A DNA stretch of 64,000 nucleotides from assembly GCA_024195265.1 (NCBI GenBank), contig JAJLRJ010000005.1:46245515-46309514 (forward strand), in the 5' to 3' direction. Origin of the DNA: Dendrophyllia cribrosa. Taxonomy: Eukaryota > Cnidaria > Anthozoa > Scleractinia > Dendrophylliidae. A model generated the notes under the pieces. That model ran no database searches. It saw only the letters and a list, made by a program, of their open reading frames with translations, and was not told the DNA's origin. The position numbers and the translations under genes were made by a program. Positions 34,137-44,742 of this stretch are shown piece by piece; position 1 is the stretch's first letter; the number at the start of each line of letters is the position of its first letter.

Positions 34137-34453
34137 TTAAGGTCCGTTTACGCGTGCGATTTTTTTCGCGCTCTCCAATGCAACTTTTATTGCACGTGTA
34201 AACTAGCGACGATTTCTGTGCGATTCCGGTGCGACATTTGCTGTGATTTCCCAAAATTGCCGCCCAGTTGCATCAGGTTTCGAACATGTTCGAAACCTCT
34301 GCGACATCGCGCGACAAATCGCGCCCAAACCGCACTGAAATCGCCGCTATAGTCACACGCACGATTTGAAGATGCAACTTGCGTGCGACAAAAATTGCAC
34401 CGAAAAGTGCGACAAAAATTGCACAAAAAGTCGTTTGAGTAAACGGGCCTTAA
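34137..34453. mobile_element. TTAA-type MITE (GGTCCGTTTAC ends)
   Basis: TTAA at 34,137-34,140 and 34,450-34,453 flanks GGTCCGTTTACGCGTGCGAT on the left and GTAAACGGGCC on the right. The interior repeats TGCGAC and ATTGCAC words. It is similar in organisation, not sequence, to the other TTAA elements in this window. Confidence 0.75.
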
Positions 34454-35136
34454 TATTCCCATTCTAAACAAAGGCCGTTTACGCTGCAAACCGTTGTATC
34501 AAGTGTTTTATTTCGCGGTTTGCATGCTCTTTTCTTTGGCCTCGGAAAAACTGTCCCAATGTTGCTTGATCAGCGGATTCAAAGTAACAACTGGTATAAA
34601 CCCATTTGTGAGCCAAATAAAGTAACTATTAAAAATATGAAAATAATTAAAATTGCAACTAAAGATAAAAATATATGTATACTTAAAACTATTCACGAAG
34701 CAGTTTATTCATAGCAATTTGGAGATGGCAAGAAAACCCACAACAAACAAAAGTTCCTGGCTCAAGAAAACGATGCGCAAAAACGCGCAAAGAAATGAAA
34801 AAACCATACAGCGTAGCCGAACGATATAAGACGGGAAATTCTTTATTAAACAGTGCTCAACTTTGTACTTTTACACATTTCTAAGCTGTCCATACATGTT
34901 CATACTTATCTTATTTTCGCACGTAGACCCCACCTGAAAATTACGCGATAGTGGAAATCCAGTTTTATTCAAGTTAACGCGCCTTCACACAACACAGAAT
35001 TTGTCCGTAAAGAAATGGGCCTGATATTTGCGATTCTTTATGTAAAACTTAAAAAAGGCGAAACTGTTTTTTAATCATTCTGTGTCCTCTGGCTGTCTTG
35101 AATGACCAAAAGAGCTTCCTACCAATGCGATGATAA
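34454..35136. other. Spacer, nothing recognised
   Basis: AT-rich intergenic sequence; the short open frames here show no domain or codon pattern that supports a gene. Confidence 0.4.
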
Positions 35137-35238
35137 ATAGCTAATGGAGGAGGCATACGGTATATTTTATTAATTTTTACTCTTTACTTCCAAGAAGTTG
35201 TACTTATCGAGCACTCTGACAACAGTTCTGCAAATCAA

Positions 35239-35273
<35 letters not shown>

Positions 35274-35944
35274 TTGTGTGACAGGTCTCTCAAACAATGC
35301 TGTATGCCTTGTCGAAGACAGAGGATCACTCTAGTAAAGTGCGATCTTGTAGCTTGAAAAGGTTAATGTAGAATGAGTTGTAATTATCAAGCTTCCAACT
35401 CCATATCTTGACTTGATTGTGCTTTATTGGGTCAATAAAGCACAATCAAGTCAAGATATGGAGTTGGAAGCTTGATAATTACAACTTATTCTATATATAT
35501 ATATATATATATACAGTCCTTTGATTAAACGTTGTCAGTGATCGGTCTTACCTCTACGCGACCAGGCCGAAAGGGAGTATGGGTGAATTAAAATGCATGA
35601 TTAATTATTCTCTCTCATCCCGAGAACTTGTGTTATCAATACCGCTGCCACCGTAGGTCTTTACTGTATGCTCGAAGCATATCTCGGCAAAATAAAAACC
35701 GCACAGCGAACTGATAATATATGCAGCTATTGAATATGAATTGATTTCTCTCCATAATCCTTTTTGGTCAGGTCGCGTAGGGATGAGACCGATCAATGAC
35801 AACGTTTAATCAAAAGACTGTATAAATATATATATATATTAGTTGATTTGCAGAACTGTTGTCAGAGTGCTCGATAAGTACAACTTCTTGGAAGTAAAGA
35901 GTAAAAATTAATAAAACATACCGTATGCCTCCTCCATTAGCCAT
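35137..35944. repeat. Three nested inverted repeats
   Basis: Outer arms: 35,137-35,250 and 35,831-35,944, inverted (CTAATGGAGGAGGCATACGG and complement). Inner arms: 35,515-35,566 and 35,765-35,824 (TTTGATTAAACGTTGTCA and complement). Between the left outer arm and the inner pair lies the Penelope-end hairpin at 35,271-35,510. (TA)n tracts separate the layers. This looks like successive insertions into TA repeats. Confidence 0.75.
35271..35510. mobile_element. Penelope terminal block folded as a hairpin
   Basis: It starts GTGTTGTGTGACAGGTCTCT and carries the same block as the ends at 43,190-43,290 and 44,538-44,700. From 35,371 the sequence AGAATGAGTTGTAATTATCA to CTTTATTG is followed, around a centre at 35,430, by its own inverted copy. 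Arms are about 55-60 bp and nearly perfect. (TA)n flanks both sides. Confidence 0.75.
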
Positions 35945-35981
35945 AGGCATTCATAATTAATGGACTTCTTCATAGTAAAAA

Positions 35982-36036
35982 TAAAACAACATAAATGAAG
36001 ATACACCAATTTGTGTATCTTCATTTATGTTGTTTA
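35982..36036. repeat. Perfect short hairpin
   Basis: Arms of about 24 bp (CAACATAAATGAAGATACAC and its complement) around a CAATTT loop; abutted by a TA-rich stretch. Confidence 0.8.
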
Positions 36037-36109
36037 TATATAAGTTGCACTCAAAAGAATGTTCTTTCAACAAAAAACTCTTTATTTACATCCTATACAC
36101 CCTTTTAAT

Positions 36110-36230
36110 AAATACCACGATGCATCATTTTCCGCTAATGACGTCAAACATATTCTTTTGAATTGCAAGAGAATTCAAAAGAATATGTTTGACGTCATTA
36201 GCGGAAAATGATGCATCGTGGTATTTATCG
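36110..36230. mobile_element. Palindromic MITE
   Basis: A near-perfect palindrome: arms 36,110-36,165 and 36,175-36,228 share AAATACCACGATGCATCATT and TTAGCGGAAAATGATGCATC. A (TA)n tract follows at 36,241-36,281. Non-coding. Confidence 0.78.
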
Positions 36231-36237
36231 TGGTATT

Positions 36238-36282
<45 letters not shown>

Positions 36283-36285
<3 letters not shown>

Positions 36286-37590
36286 ATTCAACACATTGAT
36301 ACACTGCCCAAATATGGTCAAAAAGTTATCGATATATGTTATGTCCACATGACGTATAACCAGCGATGGCGGTAAATTTGGCATTTTGAAGGAAAGTGAA
36401 AATGACTGCTCCCTGCAATTCCGTGTTTTTGGGCGAAAAAGTGCGTGAACTATTAGTTAAAAAAGGAAAAAAAAAAGAAAAAAAGAGAAGAAAAGAAAAG
36501 AGAAAAAATATTGTTCACATGATTGGTCAGGGCAAAAAAGGCGCGAAATTTTCGCGTTGTCGCGGTCGCAGTGTTTCTTGGCGTAGCTGAATGAAAACTG
36601 GTTCATAGTTTAACCGCTCGACAAGGAGTGAATGAAGGAGCACAATTTTCGTAAAATTCCTTTGGTAATCACCTCTGGAATATGATATAGACTTGATGCT
36701 TTCTCAGAAAAGTTTCTGATCTCGTCATTACGGCTGTAGGAGCTAAAAAACGAGCAAGTTTGTAAACAACATTGATCGACTCAGCTTGTACTTCGATGTT
36801 TGAAAATTTGGTGCTGATGGAAGGGAATAAAAAGCCAAATCAACTACAGGTACGATGTTTTAACCGTTTCTTGTATCCTTTAGCTGTGAATTTTTGTACG
36901 CTGCAGTTCTTTCCGACTTTTCGCCGCTATGTTTAGGTTCGTTGCCTTGTGTTTGTTCAATTTGTTTTGATTCTGAATTGAACTTTTTAAGATACGAAAC
37001 ACTTGAAACTAAGACATTCTATGCCATTTTACTGTGTTTTAATTCTTGTAGTCACTACTCTGTCCCGTTCTTTGAGTAGACGAAAGCTCTTCGTAGAAAC
37101 TCTCAACTGATTGTGTACGCTAAATTAATTTTAGCTTGGCAAAAGTTTCAGCATTCGCTGTTTGTTGTTTAAGAAATGGTCCGAGGTAAAATGGTAAAAT
37201 ATTGTTGTTAGCCTTTTTACTTAATGAAAGGTTGTATATCTCAATGATTTTTTTCTCGAAACTGTGATTTGTTATCAATGTGTTGAATTATAAAACAGTT
37301 ATAGTGTTCAAGTTTGCGCAATATTGACAAAGACGCCACTTTCTTCCTGAACTGTGTGATGTTGCAAGTTTCGCGCGTTAAAACATATGTAAGCTTTTTT
37401 TAAAATAAAAGGCTTGTCGGCGATATTTTCTCTTCAAACTGTGCTTTGTGTTATCAATGTGTTGAATTATAAAACTATTATAGCGCTCAAGCTTGCGTGA
37501 TATCGCCTAATTTTAGCCGACTCGGCCTACGGCCTCGTCGGCTAAGTATTAGGCGATATCACGCGCGCTTTCGCGCTATAATAGTTAAAT
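36283..37590. repeat. Repeat-derived segment with end hairpin
   Basis: TATAATTCAACACATTGATA at 36,283 recurs inverted near 37,275 and 37,455 (TTATCAATGTGTTGAATTAT). Near the right end a hairpin (about 37,495-37,575) pairs TGATATCGCCTAATTTTAGC with GCTAAGTATTAGGCGATATC. The Lys-rich open frame at 36,396-36,590 is low complexity. No gene is supported. Confidence 0.5.
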
Positions 37591-37761
37591 ATATATATAT
37601 ATATAAATAAATGTGAGAGGAAGTCACAAAACACAACTCCACGGTGTGGCCATCACCTCACGCATTTATTTATATATATATATATATATAGAATGAGTTG
37701 TAATTATCAAGCTTCCAACTCCATATCTTGACTTGATTGTGCTTTATTGACCCTACGTTTC

Positions 37762-37802
37762 GGCCATCACGGCCTTCTTCAGGGGAGTTACAACTATGGT
37801 AA
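37762..37802 (-). ncRNA. Hammerhead-like motif, left Penelope block
   Basis: On the minus strand: CCCTGAAGAAGGCCGTGATG followed by GCCGAAACGTAGGG. A stem GGCC/GGCC lies between the conserved CTGAnGA and CGAAAC boxes. Hammerhead ribozymes are documented in Penelope-like elements. Box one reads CTGAAGA rather than CTGATGA, so activity is doubtful. Confidence 0.45.
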
Positions 37803-38202
37803 GGCTTGCGTAAACCGTTGGCTATTCAAAACTATAACGTGACATGTATGGCGTCTGTGATTGGTAGATAAACTAACAAAGTTATGCGCGCGCTAGAAAG
37901 TGCGCGCACTAATGTGGGTTAATAAGCGTGCACTGAAACGCGCGCGTCTTAATGTGGCGTAGTAGGAGAAAAATATATTAGTGTAAAATATAGATAGATT
38001 ATCAATATAGTAACTAGGAAATATATACCTAATATAAAAAGTATAAGTGTATCATAATGCGGCACCTAAATGCAGTATGGCTCCGAGAGAAGGAAAGGAT
38101 AATAAGTGAGTTCAGTCAAAAATAATATTAAGCTTGTGTAGACAGCAAATAAATTCAATAAAATGAAGGTGTAAATGAAATAAAATGAAATGAAACCAGA
38201 AA

Positions 38203-39435
38203 CTAGATCAAGTTATTAATTACTGGTTTCAGTCTGTTAATCCAGTAACTTTCTCTTGTTCTTCTTGTGTCTAGATTCCTGTTTCGTACTTTTTCGATGA
38301 CTGATAACTTCATGTGCTGGCGTCCACATTTTTTGAAATGTCTTACTGTAGGGATGTTCTTACTCCCGATGATGATGTCTGATCTATGTTGGTTTGCTCT
38401 CATGTGTATGCTGTTTTTTGTCTCTCCAATGTACTGATCTTTACACTTGGCACAAGTGATCAGGTAGATAACATTCTCAGTTTGGCAGTTACTGTGTTGT
38501 TTCAAGATAACTGTTTCACGGGTGGTTGTACTTGTTACTGAACTGGAGAACGAGCCATATGATAGGCAACAGGCACAACGTGGATCAGACATGCACGGCC
38601 AAAATCCCGGCTTGGTATTAGGCGTAGGTCTGTGCTGTTTGTGCATGTGTGTAATGTGTATTTTGAGGCCTTTGTTGCAGTTGAATGAGCGGCTACAAAT
38701 GGTACATTTAGTTGCATCACTGTCCGGTGTATATACAGAGGTGGGTGTATAGGTGTTTGGATTGTCCGGTTGTAGGCGCCTACTGGTGAGTAGCTGTGAC
38801 AAGTTACGACCTTTTCTGTAAGCGACGAGTGGAGGTTTAGAAAAGATATCTTTACATCTTGGTGAGGTGCAGAGCAGTTGATGGTGGTCTTTGATAACTT
38901 TCTTGATGTTAGGAAGTGCAGGGTTGTATGTTACTACAAACGGAACTCTATCATTATCAGTGCTGTTATAATCAGTTTTTAGCACTTCTTGTCGTGATAT
39001 TTGCCTTGCTCGATCAATAGACTCTTTAATCAATTTACTCTTGTATCCGCGCTCTAACAGGATTCGATGCAGATCTTTGGCTCTGTTCTCAAAAAAGCTG
39101 TTTTTAGAGCAGATCCGTCGAAGCCGGAGGGCTAGACTAAATGGTATCGCAGTTTTTGTGTGGCGTGGGTGACAGCTAGTCCAGTTGAGGTACTGATGCG
39201 TGTCAGTAGGTTTAGTATAGAGGTCAGTAGTAATTAAGCCGTCTTCAAGAATAACTTGTGCATCAAGGAATGGCACTGTAGTGGGTGAGATTGTCTGTTC
39301 GAATTTGATGTGTGGGTCAAAGGAGTTGCATAGTTCAAAGAATTGATTTAGTTTGTCATTGCCATGTGTCCACAAAAAGAAGATATCGTCGATGTATCTG
39401 AAAAATATTAATGAATTTATTTGCTGTCTACACAA
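38203..39435 (-). CDS. Penelope-like RT (3' part), C2H2 finger and GIY-YIG endonuclease
   Basis: An open frame of 410 codons. It begins just before the RT catalytic motif (FFRYIDDIFFLW, residues about 11-22), so the N-terminal RT fingers are absent. Then come RT thumb blocks (PTDTHQYLNWTSCHP, LALRLRRICS), a C2H2 zinc finger (CTICSRSFNCNKGLKIHITH, about residues 242-265) and GIY-YIG endonuclease motifs (VIYLITCAKC, QYIGETKNSIHMRANQHRS, about 325-360). The element copies RNA into DNA and nicks the target. The frame has no stops, but the truncated start makes it non-autonomous. The start codon given is only the first Met of the frame. Confidence 0.85.
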   Translation of the reverse strand: MCRQQINSLIFFRYIDDIFFLWTHGNDKLNQFFELCNSFDPHIKFEQTISPTTVPFLDAQVILEDGLITTDLYTKPTDTHQYLNWTSCHPRHTKTAIPFSLALRLRRICSKNSFFENRAKDLHRILLERGYKSKLIKESIDRARQISRQEVLKTDYNSTDNDRVPFVVTYNPALPNIKKVIKDHHQLLCTSPRCKDIFSKPPLVAYRKGRNLSQLLTSRRLQPDNPNTYTPTSVYTPDSDATKCTICSRSFNCNKGLKIHITHMHKQHRPTPNTKPGFWPCMSDPRCACCLSYGSFSSSVTSTTTRETVILKQHSNCQTENVIYLITCAKCKDQYIGETKNSIHMRANQHRSDIIIGSKNIPTVRHFKKCGRQHMKLSVIEKVRNRNLDTRRTRESYWINRLKPVINNLI

Positions 39436-39709
39436 GCTTAATATTATTTTTGACTGAACTCACTTATTATCCTTTCCTTCTCTCGGAGCCATACTGCATT
39501 TAGGTGCCGCATTATGATACACTTATACTTTTTTTATTAGGTATACATTTCCTAGTTACTATATTGATAATCTATCTATATTTTACACTAATATATTTTT
39601 CTCCTACTACGCCACATTAAGACGCGCGCGTTTCAGTGCACGCTTATTAACCCACATTAGTGCGCGCACTTTCTAGCGCGCGCATAACTTTGTTAGTTTA
39701 TCTACCAAT

Positions 39710-42700
39710 GGTAAGGCTCATGGCAGAAGATAATAACATTAGTTATATTGACAATTCAGTTATTGACACCTCAGCATTAAACAGTAGTAGACTTCATCTG
39801 AATGCTAAAGGTTCATCACTACTAGCCGTGCAGTTCATTAAGTTTTTAAGATCCGGTTCTGACAACTATAATCATACTCGTAAGGGTTTTCAGTCCTCAA
39901 CTATCCAGCAACTGGGAAAGCTTCTGATGCAACTAGGAAGCTTCCGTACTGGCCCGGATCCTCACAGGCGACGCCCGCGCTAGTTTTTCATAATAATGTA
40001 CCGAATCCTAATCTTTTTAATTGTCTCCCTTCTGGACGTGGTTTTAAAATAGCCTGTTTAAACATCAATAGTCTAACAAAGCACATTGACGAATTGAGAA
40101 TTCTGCTAACTGATTACTCTATCGATATTCTTTCTATTAACGAATCTAAACTTGACGACTCTGTCAAAAGTTGCGAGGTGCATATACCAGGATATGAGTT
40201 GTTTCGTCGAGATAGAAACAGGCAAGGAGGAGGAGTAGGCATCTATATAAAAACCTCCATTAATGTTATAGTTCGCGCTGATTTGAATGTACCCAATCTT
40301 GAAAATTTATGTGTAGAAATTCGTAAACCAAACTCAAAGCCATTTCTGATAGCCACTTGGTATAAGCCTCCTTCCTACTCAATTGATTTATTTTTATGTT
40401 ACGAATCATTTCTCGAGAAATTAGATTCTCTTGGTCTTGAATATTATTTGTTAGGTGATTTAAATTGCAACCTGGCCTCTTCACAATATGATTTAAATAC
40501 TCGTCGCTTATGTGAAATTTCTGATTTATATGGACTTCAACAACTTATAACTGAACCTACTCGCATAACTGAATCCTCGTCGACATTAATTGACTTAATT
40601 TATACAAACTATACTGACAGGGTAGTCTGTTCCGGAGTCTCTCATATTGGCATCAGCGACCATAGTCTTATATACGTTAATAGGAAACTATCTCCCGCTT
40701 TTCAATCCAAAGGGCATTCAACCATTTCTTACAGAAATTTTCAAAATTTTAATCGAGAGAGTTTTCGTAATGATATCGCTCAGCAGGACTGGACTTGCAA
40801 TAGTTCAGATAATCCAAATGTTTTGTGGGCTGACTGGAAAACAAAATTTTTGAATATTGTCGACATTCGTGCTCCACTCCGAACTAGACGCGCTAGAACA
40901 AAGAAAGTACCCTGGATTAATTCAGAATTAAAGAATGGCATGCGTGATCGCGATGCTGCCAAAAGAAAAGCAATTAGATCTAATGATCCACGCGACTGAG
41001 CAAACTACAAAAAGTTGCGAAACATAATAAACAATAACATTAAAACTACTAAAGCATCTTATTATTCTAATGCTTTTATGCAGTCCAAGGGTAATTCTCG
41101 GAAAACGTGGCAAACCATTAATGAGCTTACATCCCGACGTACAAATAATACAACAGTGAAAGAACTAAAATTGAATGATAACATTATCTCTAATTCTAGT
41201 GAGCTTTCTAATGCTTTTAATGACCATTTTTCAACAATTGGGCCCAGACTTGCTAATGAAATACCTCCAACTGTTAATAATGATTTAACCTATAGCAATT
41301 ATATAAATGTAAATAACAAGAAATTCAGTTTCTCTTTGATTAGCAGTAATATTGTTTTATCACATCTAAACAAATTATGTAGAGCTAAAGCAACTGGTCT
41401 TGATAATATTTCTGCTAAAATAATACGCGAATGTGCTGATCTTATTTCAGTTTCACTGTGTGATCTATTTAATAATCTGGTATAATTCCTGACGACTGGA
41501 AATGTGCCAGAGTTACTCCATTGTTTAAGCAAGGTGAGCCATCTGATCTTAATAATTATCGGCCTATTTCAGTCATTTCAGTAATAGCTAAAGTGTTTGA
41601 AAGGATTGTTTATGACCAATTGTATAATTTTTTGACTGCTGAAAATATCCTTTCTAGACAGCAATCGGGTTTTCGCTCATTACACTCAACTGTAACTGCT
41701 CTTCTGGAAGCTACTGATAACTGGGCGTTTAATATCGACTGTGGAAATGTTAATGCTGTGGTTTTTCTTGATTTAAAAAAGGCATTCGATACTGTCGACC
41801 ATGATATTCTTTTAACCAAAATGAATCTTTACGGAATACAAGAAATAGCTCTTGATTGGTTTACGTCATATTTAACTAATCGCACACAACGATGTCTCGT
41901 TAACGGTTTTCTTTCTGAAACATGTTCACTTAAATGTGGGGTACCGCAGGGAACAATCCTAGGCCCCCTTTTATTTCTCATATACATTAACGACTTGCCA
42001 AACTGCCTAACATTATGCCAGCCTAGAATGTATGCTGATGACACTCACATCACTTATGCGGACGCTGATGTGAATTCAATACAGTTAAACCTGAACCACG
42101 ATTTGGATAATCTAAACAAGTGGCTTATCTCTAACAAACTTACTTTGAACACTGCTAAAACTGAATTCATGCTAATTGGTTCTAGACAAAAATTAAGTAC
42201 TTTGTCAAACCCACCTGAGCTCTTGATTGATAATATTCCAATAGAACAAGTTTCCTCTGTCAAATCGCTTGGAGTATTTATTGATGAAAATTTACGGTGG
42301 CAAATACACATTGATAAATTATCTAAAAAGCTCGCTTCCGGGATAGGAGCCATAAAAAGAATTAGACCTTTTGTCCCTCCATCTACTCTTCATTATATAT
42401 ACAACGCGCTAATTCAATCTCACTTCAATTACTGCAATCTTGTTTGGGGTAATTGTGGTAAAACTTTATTTGACAGGCTACAGAAGCTTCAGAACCGTGC
42501 CGCTCGTGTTTTAACGTTTTCTAGCTATGATGCGGACGCCAACTGCCTAATTAGAAAACTCGATTGCAAAGATTTGAGCACACAGTTTCAAATACAGAAA
42601 ATCTTAATGGTTTACAAGTGTTTAAATGGTCTTGTTCCTGAATACCTTTCCTCTAAATTTGTTAAACGAAATGAAATGCGCTATTCCCTGAGGGACTCTG

Positions 42701-43008
42701 ATAACAAACTAGTCGTCCCGTTCCCACGAACTAATTACATGAAAAACAGCTTTAGTTATAGCGGAGCAGTTCTCTGGAACAGCCTACCCTGTCATATGTG
42801 AGAAATGGAATCTCTAGGTCAATTTAAACGATCAGCTTATCTGAATTTTTAATGTAAACTACACACGGCATTCATGAAAAACAGGTTTATTAGATTAGTT
42901 GTAGTTAGCTTTGTAATTTGTTTAGGCTAGTTAGGTTAGCTAGGTTAGGTTTCCTGATGATTTTACCGTGTTTAAATAAAGATTTACAGTTACAGTTACA
43001 GTTACAGT
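39710..43008 (+). mobile_element. CR1/L2-like LINE, nearly full length ORF2
   Basis: It is flanked by the 7-bp target duplication TACCAAT (39,703-39,709 and 43,009-43,015) and ends in four copies of an ACAGTT tail (42,985-43,008). It starts inside the C-terminus of an ORF1 esterase-like domain (LHLNAKGSSLLAVQFIKFLR, about 39,785-39,850). It interrupts the right terminal block of the Penelope-like element, so it is younger than that element. Confidence 0.88.
40094..42801 (+). pseudogene. LINE ORF2: APE endonuclease and reverse transcriptase, two disruptions
   Basis: Endonuclease part (40,094-40,999): ILSINESKLDD, LLGDLNCN and GISDHSLIY give the catalytic Glu, Asp-x-Asn and Ser-Asp-His motifs. 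RT part (41,521-42,801): PLFKQGEPSDLNNYRPISV, FLDLKKAFDTVDHDIL, GVPQGTILGPLLFLIYINDL, MYADDTHITYAD with the YADD site. The frame is broken by a TGA at about 40,997 and a frameshift near 41,484. With only two lesions the copy is young but not autonomous. ORF2 probably begins upstream of the first Met, around 40,040. Confidence 0.85.
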
Positions 43009-43084
43009 TACCAATCACAGAGCCATACATGTCACATTACAGTTTTGAATAGCCAACGGTTTACGCAAGCCTTACCATAGTTGT

Positions 43085-43125
43085 AACTCCCCTGAAGAAG
43101 GCCGTGATGGCCGAAACGTAGGGTC
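43085..43125 (+). ncRNA. Hammerhead-like motif, right Penelope block
   Basis: The plus-strand copy of the same motif as at 37,762-37,802 (CCCTGAAGAAGGCCGTGATG then GCCGAAACGTAGGG). Its presence in both inverted blocks places it in the terminal repeat. Confidence 0.45.
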
Positions 43126-43278
43126 AATAAAGCACAATCAAGTCAAGATATGGAGTTGGAAGCTTGATAATTACAACTCATCCTACATTAACCTTTTCAA
43201 GCTACAAGATCGCACTTTACTAGAGTGATCCTCTGTCTTCGACAAGGCATACAGCATTGTTTGAGTGACCTGTCACAA

Positions 43279-43314
<36 letters not shown>

Positions 43315-43448
43315 TTATAACATAACTGAAGCAAAGCGCGCGCTCTGATTGGTTAATTCAGCGTGTACTATTTGCCCATGGGTGTACGCTGCTGACGTGT
43401 GTTAATGTTTACAAAGCAAAAATTTTCACAGACATTGTTTCCAAAGTA

Positions 43449-43668
43449 ATGGCCGACGTCCCTTCTGCCAGAAATGCGAAACTGTCATCACAGTTGTCTG
43501 AAGATGAAACAGAAATGCCATCCTTTGACATATTTGGGAGCATTTTTCCCGAGCCACCTGCAAAGAGATTTGCATGTTTAAGCGAAAGCGAACTTGAAGA
43601 GCTTGTAAGTGAGCGACACTCAAAAAAGACGAAAGAAGTCACAAACTGGTCTGTGTCAACATTTAAAG
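43449..43668 (+). pseudogene. Crypton-like recombinase family, first exon
   Basis: The ATG at 43,449 begins MADVPSARNAKLSSQLSEDE; the C-terminal half (SESELEELVSERHSKKTKEV, TNWSVSTFKG) matches the N-terminal region of DUF3504/Crypton-derived proteins. The exon ends at an AAAG/GTAAAC donor in phase 1. No later exon is recognised before the (TA)n tract at 44,129, so it is probably a truncated element. Confidence 0.55.
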
Positions 43669-43671
43669 GTA

Positions 43672-44126
43672 AACAAAAAGTTATTAAAGCTTAGTTGGAA
43701 TTCAGTAATAGGCTTTACTATAAAGATAACGAAATAATGATTTAAGACTAACTAAATATTTACAAATTGTTCCTGTAAGTTATGGGTAAACCCAATTAAA
43801 TGCTAATGCGTAGACAATGTCGACGAAAAATTACATTTTTCAATTTGCTGTTTTCACGATTTTAAAAAGCGCTTACTTTTATAACAGATGAAAATAAATT
43901 GAAAAGTTAAGTTCCATTACAAACCAAATTTTGATAGTCCGTTTCTTTTTTTTTCGTTATTATAGGAGTGCAGGTTCGTTATTATAGGAGTGCAGGTTCG
44001 CCCTGTACGAAACAGACCTGTATGCATTAAACCGAAGTCAAAAGTTTAACCGTGTCTACTTATTCTCTCTATATTTGCTCTACCGATGGTATCGAGCCCT
44101 CTCGACACACAATACAAAGATTCTCC

Positions 44127-44128
<2 letters not shown>
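43672..44128. other. Spacer after the Crypton-like exon
   Basis: AT-rich. A 21-bp direct duplication (CGTTATTATAGGAGTGCAGG, about 43,955-43,998) is the only structure I see. Confidence 0.5.

Positions 44129-44187
<59 letters not shown>
44129..44187. repeat. (TA)n microsatellite
   Basis: About 58 bp of TA repeats, followed by alternating GCTAACGTTAAC words. It is one of at least nine TA tracts between 35.2 and 48.0 kb, most of them at element edges. Confidence 0.9.
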
Positions 44188-44224
44188 CGCTAACGTTAAC
44201 GCTAACGTTAACGTTATCTATATC

Positions 44225-44400
44225 TTAAAGAAATAAAAAACGCGCCGAGTGCATTATTGAGTTATATAAGCACGCGGGGATTTTTAAGAACACGAGAGAA
44301 GTGCAGAAAAGCACGAGCCGAGTGTTCTTAAAAATTCCCAAGTGCTTATATAACTCAACAATGCACGAGGAACAAGTTTTTTTATTTCTTTTATAAAATG
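44225..44400. mobile_element. Palindromic MITE
   Basis: Inverted arms: AAAGAAATAAAAAA, GAGTGCATTATTGAGTTATA, TTTTTAAGAACACG on the left and their complements on the right. Non-coding; located between two (TA)n tracts. Confidence 0.7.
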
Positions 44401-44498
44401 AAAACGGTTTTAATGAATCTTACGTCACGCGCGTGCTTTATCGAGTTATAATGAACTCAGTTTGACCAATCATAGCGCGCGCATTTCCTTGAGCATTT

Positions 44499-44537
<39 letters not shown>

Positions 44538-44541
<4 letters not shown>

Positions 44542-44742
44542 TTGTGACAGGTCTCTCAAACAATGCTGTATGCCTTGTCGAAGACAGAGGATCACTCTAG
44601 TAAAGTGCGATCTTGTAGCTTGAAAAGGTTAATGTAGAATGAGTTTTAATTATCAAGCTTCCAACTCCATGTCTTGACTTGATTGTGCTTTATTGACCCT
44701 ACGTTTCGGCCATCACGGCCTTCTTCAGGGGAGTTACAACTT
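44538..44742 (-). mobile_element. Solo Penelope terminal block
   Basis: A copy of the terminal block found at 35,271, 37,690 and 43,175. It includes the minus-strand hammerhead-like motif (about 44,692-44,733). It follows a (TA)n tract and directly abuts the second Penelope-like coding region. Confidence 0.8.

Larger units (their letters stand above)
37690..43282 (-). mobile_element. Penelope-like element with inverted terminal blocks, LINE-interrupted
   Basis: Left block 37,690-38,152 is the inverted counterpart of right block 39,428-39,709 plus 43,016-43,175. The right block is split by a LINE (39,710-43,008). Both outer ends meet (TA)n tracts (about 37,670-37,690 and 43,283-43,311). The blocks bracket the minus-strand RT/endonuclease frame. 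Inverted terminal repeats are one of the known Penelope configurations. The 5' part of the RT is missing. Confidence 0.8.

Noticed and set aside
36396..36590. Lys-rich 64-codon frame
   Set aside because: Driven by an A/G-rich low-complexity tract; no splice or start context.
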